From: Flavobacterium nitrogenifigens
Lineage (GTDB): Bacteria > Bacteroidota > Bacteroidia > Flavobacteriales > Flavobacteriaceae
Length of the DNA stretch: 64,000 nt
Assembly: GCF_003254565.1 (NCBI RefSeq)
Contig: NZ_QJRI01000180.1
Span: forward strand, 285,121-349,120
Direction: 5' to 3'
Of this stretch, positions 56,968-64,000 are shown in pieces. Below the pieces are notes generated by a model, which ran no database searches, was not told the DNA's origin, and worked only from the letters and a program-made list of their open reading frames with translations. How positions within the stretch are numbered: the first letter of the stretch is position 1; each line of letters starts with the position of its first letter. The position numbers and the translations under genes are program-made.

Positions 56968-58911
56968 TTATAAGGCAGTAATAATAAATTCGCTTCGTCT
57001 GTTGGCTTGATGTTCTGCTTCAGTACATGGAACGCCATCTGCGCATTTATTTACAAGTTCTGTTTCGCCATATCCTCTTCCAGTTAGACGTTTCGGAGAA
57101 ACTCCATTTTTAACCAGCCATTGAATTGTTGATTTTGCTCTTCGATCAGATAAAGCTTCATTGTATTGGTGAGAAGCTCTACTGTCTGTATGCGAACGAA
57201 TGTCTAGTTTCATATTAGGATAGTCGTTCAGAACAGCCAGTATTTTTTCTAGATCCAATGCTGCTTCGGTTCTAATATTTGATTTATCCAAATCGAAATA
57301 GATCATTTTAATTCCGAAACATTTTCCTAAATCATCGCCTACAGTAACTTTGCAGGTTGCTTTTTCCAATGCAATTGGCAAGTTTGTTTTACCGCTTGTT
57401 TTTTCAATCGTTACGCTGAGCTCTCTAGTTGTATATTCTGGTTTTTCAGCTCTGACGTAATATGTTTTTCCGCACTCTACAGCAAAGGAGTAAAGCCCTG
57501 AGCCATCTGCAACAGCAGAGTTTTTAAGATTCATCTGATCGTCATACAGGGTAACTTTTGCACCTGGGAGCACTTCTCCCGTTTCGGCATCTGTTATAGC
57601 ACCGTATAGTTCTTGAATGCATCTGAGTCTTTTGGTTTCTAGGAATTTGTAGATATCATCAGAGCCCTGTCCGCCCTCTTTGTTGGAACTGAAAAATCCT
57701 CTTCTTGTTTCGGGATCAATGATGTACGCAAAATCATCTTTTGGCGAATTGACATCTGCACCCACATTTTGGATATTGCTTACTTTTCCGCTATTGTCAA
57801 TATCGCCGACAAAGACATCTAAACCTCCCAAACCTGGATGTCCGTCAGATGCAAAATAAATTTCGTTTTCGCTAGTCAGATAAGGATATGTTTCTTTCCC
57901 TTCGGTATTAATGCTATTTCCGAGATTTTCTGGCGGGCCATAGCCTCCATTCGGATTTATGCTTACTTTATATATATCTGACTCTCCAATAGTTCCTGGC
58001 ATATCAGAAGCAAAATAGAGTGTTTTTTCATCTGGACTAAGAGCTGGGTGAGCCGTACTATAATTATTACTATTAAAAGGAAGCTCTGTAATATTGGTCC
58101 ATTTATTATCTTTTCCCAGCTCTGCTTTGTAAAGTTTGATTAAGGTAACTTTGTTTTCGTCTTTTCCTTTTTTTCCATCAATATAGTTGTTCCTGGTAAA
58201 ATAAACTGTTTTTCCATCTTTTGTAAACACAGGAGACGCCTCATGAAATTTGGTATTAATAGCCGATTTAAATTTATTTACTTTTGATGGGCTCCCAGTG
58301 ACAGAATCTAAATCAGCATTATAAATATTGGTAAAATATTCTCCTGTCCATTTGTGTTTGCGTTGCGAAAAATTTCCCGTATCGCGAGCTGAAGCAAAAT
58401 ATATTTTGTTGTTGTAAATAAATGATCCGTAATCTGAGTATTTGCTATTTATACCCGCGTCTTCTATCTGGTACCTCCCAGAATTTGCTTTAATCTGGTC
58501 CAAGTAGTTTACATCTTCTTTGTAAAGTTTTCCTCTGCTGTCATTTTTAGAGATAGCATTAAACTCATCTAGAAGCTTATTGGCTTTGTTAATGTCGCCA
58601 GTAGATTTTAGAGATTGAGCATATCTAAAATAGTATTCTGGTTCAACATTTGTATTCATTGCAAATAATTCGCCATACCATTTTGCCGCATTTTGAAAAT
58701 CTGAATTAAAATAATAGGCATTCCCCAGTTTTTTAAACATGTCTTCAGATTTGTAGCCTTTGGCGGCAACCTTTTCATAGGTTTTTATTGCATCGATATA
58801 AGCATAGCCGTCATATTTTTTGTCTGCATTATTTATTTTTGACTGCTGTGCATAACTGCTAAATGAAAAAGCACCTATAATTGTAATTAAAAGTAGTGTA
58901 TAGTTTTTCAT
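56968..58911 (-). CDS. OmpA-family protein with TPR, PD40 and CarboxypepD_reg domains
   Basis: The 647-residue protein has a signal peptide (LLITIIGAFSFSSYAQ). TPR helices (about 25-135) are followed by PD40/WD40-like propeller repeats (about 150-420, with the repeated SPDEKTLYFASD motif) and a CarboxypepD_reg-like domain (about 435-525, GAITDAETGEVLPGAKVTL). The C-terminal OmpA domain (about 535-647) has the peptidoglycan-binding motif LDIRSHTDSRASHQYNEALSDRRA. This design occurs beside PorP/SprF genes and T9SS-exported adhesins. It likely anchors the outer-membrane complex to the cell wall. It starts 12 bases after the PorP gene. Confidence 0.9.
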   Translation of the reverse strand: MKNYTLLLITIIGAFSFSSYAQQSKINNADKKYDGYAYIDAIKTYEKVAAKGYKSEDMFKKLGNAYYFNSDFQNAAKWYGELFAMNTNVEPEYYFRYAQSLKSTGDINKANKLLDEFNAISKNDSRGKLYKEDVNYLDQIKANSGRYQIEDAGINSKYSDYGSFIYNNKIYFASARDTGNFSQRKHKWTGEYFTNIYNADLDSVTGSPSKVNKFKSAINTKFHEASPVFTKDGKTVYFTRNNYIDGKKGKDENKVTLIKLYKAELGKDNKWTNITELPFNSNNYSTAHPALSPDEKTLYFASDMPGTIGESDIYKVSINPNGGYGPPENLGNSINTEGKETYPYLTSENEIYFASDGHPGLGGLDVFVGDIDNSGKVSNIQNVGADVNSPKDDFAYIIDPETRRGFFSSNKEGGQGSDDIYKFLETKRLRCIQELYGAITDAETGEVLPGAKVTLYDDQMNLKNSAVADGSGLYSFAVECGKTYYVRAEKPEYTTRELSVTIEKTSGKTNLPIALEKATCKVTVGDDLGKCFGIKMIYFDLDKSNIRTEAALDLEKILAVLNDYPNMKLDIRSHTDSRASHQYNEALSDRRAKSTIQWLVKNGVSPKRLTGRGYGETELVNKCADGVPCTEAEHQANRRSEFIITAL

Positions 58912-58923
58912 GATACCTAATTT

Positions 58924-59841
58924 TTAGAAGAAACGAGGAGTTGTCATTTTGCCTTTGTTTGAGAAGAATTCATAGCGAAGGAAAATTTCGTGTGATCCTG
59001 AATTATAGTTGTTTAAGTTTGTGGTTTCTCGGTCATACCCATAACCTAAATAAAGTCCGTCTGTGATTTGAAATCCGACCATAGCGCTTAAAGAAGCACT
59101 CCATCTATAGGCTGCACCAAGCATAAATTTATCATAGAACATAAAGTTGGCTGAAAGATCTACTTGAAGTGGTGCACCCTGAACCATTTTTGCTAGAACT
59201 GCAGGTTTAAATTTTACATATTCATATTTGTCAAGATTAAATACGTAACCTCCAATTAAATAATAATTAATTTTGTCTTTATAAATGGCTACGTCATTGT
59301 TATCGTAGCGATTTGTTTCGATAAAATTTGGAACAGACAAACCAATATAAGCTTTATCAGAATGCCAATAAACTCCCGCTCCGACATTTGGACTGAATTT
59401 ATTATTTAGATCCTGAAATTGAGGATCTCCCTGATCTGCAGGATTTAATTTGTTTACATCTAAATTGAAGATATTTGCAGTTCCTTTAATACCAAATGAA
59501 AGTTTAAAATCTGCAGATGTCTGAACAGTATAGGAGACATCGACTGATATATTATTCTCATTGGTAGGACCAATTTTGTCATTTACTAATGAAGCGCCTA
59601 CACCAATTCTGCTATTATTTATAGGAGAGTTAACTGAAAAACTGCTTGTTTCTGGTGCTCCGTCGAGACCTACCCATTGGGTGCGGTAAAGACCAAAAAT
59701 ACTAAGTGCTCCACGAGAACCTGCATAGGCAGGATTTATATTTATTGTGTTGTACATATACTGCGTATACTGTGCATCTTGCTGTGAATACCCTGAACAT
59801 GTAACTAACAGAATGACGAAGAAAAATAATTTTGTTCTCAT
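58924..59841 (-). CDS. PorP/SprF family T9SS outer-membrane protein
   Basis: The 305-residue protein has a signal peptide (LFFFVILLVTCSGYSQ). A beta-barrel follows, starting with the family signature QDAQYTQYMYNTININPAYAGSRG. Later blocks YIGLSVPNF, YLIGGYVF, DGLYLGYGYD and the terminal EIFLRYEF support the family. PorP/SprF proteins are needed for export or cell-surface attachment of type B T9SS cargo encoded next to them. The gene lies between the giant adhesin gene and the OmpA gene, as in sprB-sprF-like operons. Confidence 0.93.
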   Translation of the reverse strand: MRTKLFFFVILLVTCSGYSQQDAQYTQYMYNTININPAYAGSRGALSIFGLYRTQWVGLDGAPETSSFSVNSPINNSRIGVGASLVNDKIGPTNENNISVDVSYTVQTSADFKLSFGIKGTANIFNLDVNKLNPADQGDPQFQDLNNKFSPNVGAGVYWHSDKAYIGLSVPNFIETNRYDNNDVAIYKDKINYYLIGGYVFNLDKYEYVKFKPAVLAKMVQGAPLQVDLSANFMFYDKFMLGAAYRWSASLSAMVGFQITDGLYLGYGYDRETTNLNNYNSGSHEIFLRYEFFSNKGKMTTPRFF

Positions 59842-59934
59842 AGTAGATTTTATTTAATAATTACTATTGACTATTTAAATCATTGAATTTCAATGTGTTC
59901 TATTCGAAATTAATCAAATTTTTCGGATTTTTTT

Positions 59935-59967
59935 AACACTCTGTAAACGCTAAGTTTACAGAGTGTT
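59935..59967 (-). terminator. intra-operon hairpin between the adhesin and PorP/SprF genes
   Basis: AACACTCTGTAAAC (59935-59948) pairs perfectly with GTTTACAGAGTGTT (59954-59967). In the direction of transcription (minus) the following bases are As, not Us. It is probably a 3' stabilising or attenuating element rather than a full terminator. Confidence 0.6.
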
Positions 59968-59975
59968 TTTAATTA

Positions 59976-62900
59976 CTATTTGGATAGATATAAATATCCG
60001 TCTAATTTATGTTCTTGAACATTGTTGTTTCCATCCAGAGATTTATAGTTAATAATGTAAAAATAAGTTCCAGTTGGTAATCCATCAGATTGCTTAACAG
60101 TTGTTCTTCCTCTTGAGGTTCCATCAAAAGCATTAGTTGTATTGTTGTAGTTTGTAGTTTCAAAAACTAAAACTCCCCAGCGATTGTATATTTCGACAGA
60201 ATTGCCTGGATAACAAGTGGTATCATCGATATTGTCAATTTTAAAGAAATCGTTTATGTTATCGCCATTTGGAGAAAAAGCATTATGTACTAACACTTTG
60301 CCACAAGCCAAAACTCTACAATCATCATTAATTTCCATATTTAAAACGATACTTCTTGGACATCTTTCGTCAGCTATTATATAGTCAAAAACATAATTGC
60401 CTAATGCTAAACCAAACGGATTAAGAATATTTCCTTGAAGTGCATTAGTATTGTTTCGATCTTGCCAAACTCCAGTTAATGGGCTTCCTTCAGGAAGCAG
60501 GCTGTTCAAGTTAACTAATGTCGAATCATCGGTACATGCTGTGCCGCTTACTTCTACAACACCATTTGGAATTACTATAATGGTAACAACTGCAGAATCA
60601 CAGTTTAGAGAACTTAATTTGTCACAGATTGTATAGCTATACGTATAAGTACCAGCAGGCGTTAAACTTGACACATTTACATTTCCAGAAGCATCAAAAG
60701 TAATGTTTGGATCTGTTTTAGTGTTGTTTCCTTCTGCAAGAAGTGTAAAGTTTACTAATTCTATCGTTACAGGGATTGTTCCTTTCAAATCGTTGCTTAA
60801 TACATTGCCTACTAGTCCAAAAGTGTTACATCCAATATTACTGTAGGTATCATCATTAGCTACAATTGGAGAAATTACAACAACAGTCACTATAGCTGTA
60901 TCACAGTTTCCAAAATCGGCTTTTTCACAAATTTGGTATGTTAATGTGTAAGTACCGCCAGGTGTGTTTGCAGCAACATCTACAGATCCGTCAGGGTTTA
61001 AAGTTATTGAGCCCGTTGGGTCTGCAACAGTTGTTGTTAATGTTACATCATTTATATTTACGGCAGTGCCATTTAATGTGTCATTAGTTAAAGCATTAAT
61101 CACATTGGTTTGTGCTGCATTTCCAATTATTGGTGCAGGATTATCATCATTTGCCACAATAGCAAATGTTGGTCTAGCAGTACAGAACGGATCGGCAGGA
61201 GGATAGCTAACTGTAATAGTCTGACTAGGATTTAGAGATAGGGTCACATTTGCTGTTGGACGTAATTTTTCGAATCCATCAGCTCCTTCAATCCATCTGT
61301 TATTTTCAAAAATCCAGCCTGGCCAGTCAATTCCTTTTCCTTGATCATCTACTACAGCTCCTGGCCACAGTACACGTCCACTTAAAGGCAGATCGGTCAT
61401 TGTTGTTATTACATTGTTACTGCTGTCTGCCCATGCTATGGTCACACCATTTACAGGAGTAAAGTTTTCTGGTGTTACTACATAGTCAAGGTAAGGAACA
61501 TCGTTTACGCATATAGCTGTCGCACTTACAGTCATAACAGGAGCTTCTATTGTAACGGTAACAGTTGCGGTATCGCAGTTATCTGTCTGATCGGCTTCGC
61601 AGATTTGATATACCATTGTTAATGTTCCTACTGGAGCATTTGGCAATACATCAACTGAACCATCAGCATTTAATTGCAAGAATTCGTTTGGTGTTACAGT
61701 TGTTATGATTACATCAGATGCAGTTATAGGATTTCCTTCTAAAGTATCATTTGGTAATACATTTAATACATTAGTAGTAGTATGGTTTACACCTGCAATC
61801 GGACCTGCGCTGTCGTCATTAGCTACAATGTCTTTGTATTCTTTGCAGCTAACTCCGAAATCAAGATCTAAATGAACTAAATCTTCTGGTGTAACATTCA
61901 CTACATAGCCACTATCTGTTGTAGTTTTACAAACGGTGTGCAACTGTGCTTTGCTTGTTTTTCCAGCTATGTTTTTAGCAGACATTGAAGGAATAACTTT
62001 TACTAAGCCAGAAAATCCTAAGTTTGTAGCCATAATGTCGAAATTTGCATCTCTTACCAATTTTACTGTATATTGTCCGTAAGGATTTTCTGTTTCAGGA
62101 CGTTCTCTCCAGTATCCTGCAATTCCTACAATAACATCTTTATGGTATCCATTTGGACCATCTACAATTACATTTGGACTAAGTGCATTTCCGAAACCAC
62201 CAGCATTTAATTCCCCAACATTTTGAGAACCAGCAAAGCTTCCGTCTCCGTTAAGATCTATCCATTCCCATTGGCTATAGTCAATAGCTCCATTTGAATC
62301 TGGAATATTTTTGGTAACCGAACCATCATTATTGGCATCGTACCATTCATCTTGAACTCCGTTACTATTGGTATCGTACCAAACATAATCTCCAAGAACA
62401 GGAAGATTAGATTTTCCATATTTGAAATTATGAACTTGGAAAGCACATTCTTCTAAAGTAGTAAAGAATAAGCTAGAATCAACAGGGTATAATTGGTATA
62501 CGCTATTTAAATTAGCATCTTGTACTTGTACCAAATAACTTCCTGCAGGCATTCCTGTGAAACTGTACATTCCGTCTGCCCCTGTAATGCGCATTTGTAT
62601 TGGTCCTGTAGTTGTTCCCTGAGGAATCAATGTTACAGGTACATTTGCAAGAGGAGTGTTGGTATCTACATTTATGATTTGTCCTGATATTTTTACTCTA
62701 TAATTTGGTTCTGTAATCACAACTGTTGCGGTTGCTGTACAAGTTTCATTTCCAGTATTTACTGAAGATGTTGCAGTAAGTGTATAGGTTCCAGCTGGTA
62801 GATTAGTATTTCCAACTACCTCATTATTTTGATTGGTAATAACTACAGTGGCTCCAGCACTGCTGGTAACTGCAATTGAACCGTCGCTTTCTCCTTGGCA

Positions 62901-64000
62901 GCTTACATTTGTAACAATACCGCTTACAGAAACTTTATTTTCAACTGTAAAGGTTTGAACTAATTCAGTTTTATTGCCTGCACAGTCTGTTAGAGTATAA
63001 GTTCTAGTTAAGATATAAGATTCACCATTACATCCTGTTCCTCCATTGTTAGTGTCTTTTATAGTAATATTTACAGTTCCTGAGCAATTGTCTGTGGCAT
63101 CTTTTATGTCATCTGGACTTCCTGCAGGAATGTCTGCTGCACTTTGTAGATTAGCAACATCTGCTGGTGCAGTACCTGTTGGAGGCGTAGTATCTCTTAC
63201 TGTTATTATTTGAGTATGAGAAATTAAATTTCCTCCACAATCACTTGTAGACCAGTTACGAGTTAAGGTGTATTCTGTACCGCATTCGTTTTTAATGTCG
63301 CTTTTAGTTTCACTGAAAACAATTGGTAAATTTCCATTGCAATTATCAGAAGCTTCCATATTAAATGGTTCTGGAACTGCGTCACATGAAACTGTAATAT
63401 CTGTAGGAAGCTCACCAGCAAAAGTTGGTTTTGTAGTATCCTGAATGGTGATCACCTGAGTGAAAGTGTCAGATGTGTTACCGCAGTTATCTTTTACAGT
63501 CCAAGTGTTGGTGTAAGTTCCAGCGTTTGCGCAGCTTTCAGAGGCAACAAAAGATCCGCTCACTTTTTCGATGTTTAGAACATCCGCATCGCAAAGGTCA
63601 GAAGCTGTAGGAAACTGAGCCTGAGCAGCTGCAAGACCAACCGCATCACTGCATTCCAAGGTTACATTTAAAGTGCCTGCAATAGTATTCCAAGTTGGAG
63701 CGGTAGTATCCTGAATGGTGATTACCTGTGTAAAAGTGTCAGAAGTATTTCCGCAGTCGTCTTTTACGGTCCATGTGTTGGTGTAAGTTCCTGCGTTTCC
63801 GCATCCTTCAGAAGCCACAAACTGTCCGCTTACTTTAGTGATGTTTAAAACATCTGCATCGCATAAATCTGAAGCTACTGGGATTTGAGCTTGAGCAGCA
63901 GCAAGACCTTCTGTGTCATTGCATTCTAAAGTCGCATTTAGAGCTGTTGGAGCAGTTGTCCAAGTAGGAGCAGTTGTATCCTGAATGGTGATCACCTGAG
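59976..64000 (-). CDS. giant cell-surface adhesin with HYR-like repeats and type B T9SS C-terminal domain (5' end outside window)
   Basis: The reading frame is open to the window edge, so only the C-terminal 1341 residues or so are seen; no start is present. From the edge inward come 90-residue HYR-like repeats (TVKDDCGNTSDTFTQVITIQD...), then a SprB-type repeat (VTNVSCQGESDGSIAVT). A SdrD/Cna-B-like segment has Ca-binding DxNxDG loops (YDANNDGSV, DLNGDGSF). Three VANDD-type cadherin-like repeats follow. The end is a gliding-motility-associated C-terminal domain (NAFSPNGDNINDFFKI...IYNRWGVLVFE...DGYLYLSK). It is exported by T9SS and probably handled by the PorP/SprF protein next door. A role as SprB-like gliding adhesin is inference. 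Confidence 0.9.
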   Translation of the reverse strand, partial: QVITIQDTTAPTWTTAPTALNATLECNDTEGLAAAQAQIPVASDLCDADVLNITKVSGQFVASEGCGNAGTYTNTWTVKDDCGNTSDTFTQVITIQDTTAPTWNTIAGTLNVTLECSDAVGLAAAQAQFPTASDLCDADVLNIEKVSGSFVASESCANAGTYTNTWTVKDNCGNTSDTFTQVITIQDTTKPTFAGELPTDITVSCDAVPEPFNMEASDNCNGNLPIVFSETKSDIKNECGTEYTLTRNWSTSDCGGNLISHTQIITVRDTTPPTGTAPADVANLQSAADIPAGSPDDIKDATDNCSGTVNITIKDTNNGGTGCNGESYILTRTYTLTDCAGNKTELVQTFTVENKVSVSGIVTNVSCQGESDGSIAVTSSAGATVVITNQNNEVVGNTNLPAGTYTLTATSSVNTGNETCTATATVVITEPNYRVKISGQIINVDTNTPLANVPVTLIPQGTTTGPIQMRITGADGMYSFTGMPAGSYLVQVQDANLNSVYQLYPVDSSLFFTTLEECAFQVHNFKYGKSNLPVLGDYVWYDTNSNGVQDEWYDANNDGSVTKNIPDSNGAIDYSQWEWIDLNGDGSFAGSQNVGELNAGGFGNALSPNVIVDGPNGYHKDVIVGIAGYWRERPETENPYGQYTVKLVRDANFDIMATNLGFSGLVKVIPSMSAKNIAGKTSKAQLHTVCKTTTDSGYVVNVTPEDLVHLDLDFGVSCKEYKDIVANDDSAGPIAGVNHTTTNVLNVLPNDTLEGNPITASDVIITTVTPNEFLQLNADGSVDVLPNAPVGTLTMVYQICEADQTDNCDTATVTVTIEAPVMTVSATAICVNDVPYLDYVVTPENFTPVNGVTIAWADSSNNVITTMTDLPLSGRVLWPGAVVDDQGKGIDWPGWIFENNRWIEGADGFEKLRPTANVTLSLNPSQTITVSYPPADPFCTARPTFAIVANDDNPAPIIGNAAQTNVINALTNDTLNGTAVNINDVTLTTTVADPTGSITLNPDGSVDVAANTPGGTYTLTYQICEKADFGNCDTAIVTVVVISPIVANDDTYSNIGCNTFGLVGNVLSNDLKGTIPVTIELVNFTLLAEGNNTKTDPNITFDASGNVNVSSLTPAGTYTYSYTICDKLSSLNCDSAVVTIIVIPNGVVEVSGTACTDDSTLVNLNSLLPEGSPLTGVWQDRNNTNALQGNILNPFGLALGNYVFDYIIADERCPRSIVLNMEINDDCRVLACGKVLVHNAFSPNGDNINDFFKIDNIDDTTCYPGNSVEIYNRWGVLVFETTNYNNTTNAFDGTSRGRTTVKQSDGLPTGTYFYIINYKSLDGNNNVQEHKLDGYLYLSK
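63445..63984 (-). repeat. 270-bp tandem repeats within the adhesin gene
   Basis: The block around CTGAATGGTGAT recurs at 63439, 63709 and 63979, a period of exactly 270 bases (90 codons). Two full copies lie in the window and a third runs off the edge. They are highly similar at nucleotide level, with mostly synonymous or scattered changes. Confidence 0.85.

Noticed and set aside
59935..59967. Classical Rho-independent terminator for the adhesin gene
   Set aside because: The stem is perfect, but in the minus direction it is followed by As instead of Us. I list it as an intra-operon hairpin only.

Overview
The window is an AT-rich chromosomal stretch of a Bacteroidota bacterium, almost certainly a Flavobacterium close to the F. 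johnsoniae type. This rests on the TANNTTTG-type -7 promoter elements, weak Shine-Dalgarno signals, SusC/SusD and type IX secretion (T9SS) genes, bacillithiol synthesis (bshA), LytTR-type regulators, gliding-associated C-terminal domains, and a large set of dispersed intergenic inverted repeats. No tRNA or rRNA gene, IS element, CRISPR array or prophage was seen. One structural RNA gene is present: ffs, the SRP RNA, at 25035-25127.

Layout. 0-10 kb holds a BadF-type sugar kinase, mgsA, ridA and lptD. These are followed by a co-directional run of amidase, MCE/MlaD, a split HdrD/GlpC-like membrane Fe-S pair and a conserved protein of unknown function. 10-30 kb is mostly metabolic and housekeeping: a cysteine hydrolase/Crp pair, bshA, an LpxH-like phosphoesterase, aroC, a dicarboxylate symporter, a hybrid histidine kinase, a DEAD-box helicase, hutG and hutI, a glutaminyl cyclase, ffs, an SDR and fsa. 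27.6-45.5 kb is a chitin utilisation locus. It contains an FHS-type sugar transporter, a LytS/LytTR two-component system, one SusC/SusD pair, a NagB-PIG-L fusion, a GH20 hexosaminidase and a 1578-residue ChiA with two GH18 domains and a T9SS sorting domain. 45.5-52.2 kb is more accessory: a TlpA-like protein, an orphan RhuM protein, an ABC-F protein whose second Walker A has decayed, a 57-residue lipoprotein and a SIR2-TPR protein that resembles anti-phage NADase effectors. 52.3-56.9 kb returns to core genes: pyrR, pyrB, a small STAS-like protein, rnz, pdxH and a CAP-domain lipoprotein. 56.9-64 kb is a minus-strand T9SS/gliding operon: a giant repeat adhesin cut by the window edge, PorP/SprF, and an OmpA/PD40 protein.

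The chitin locus reads as one pathway. ChiA is secreted by T9SS and cleaves chitin, SusC/D import oligosaccharides, GH20 trims them to GlcNAc in the periplasm, the FHS transporter takes up GlcNAc, and NagB-PIG-L may deacetylate and deaminate the product. Upstream of susC are two near-identical 14-bp direct repeats exactly 21 bp apart, a spacing expected of a LytTR regulator. A third copy lies in front of the transporter gene. This is my best candidate for an undescribed regulatory circuit in the window.

The spaces between genes hold several distinct dispersed repeat families. The most striking is an octamer array (consensus CTAAGRTK, four to five units) present at four separate loci.
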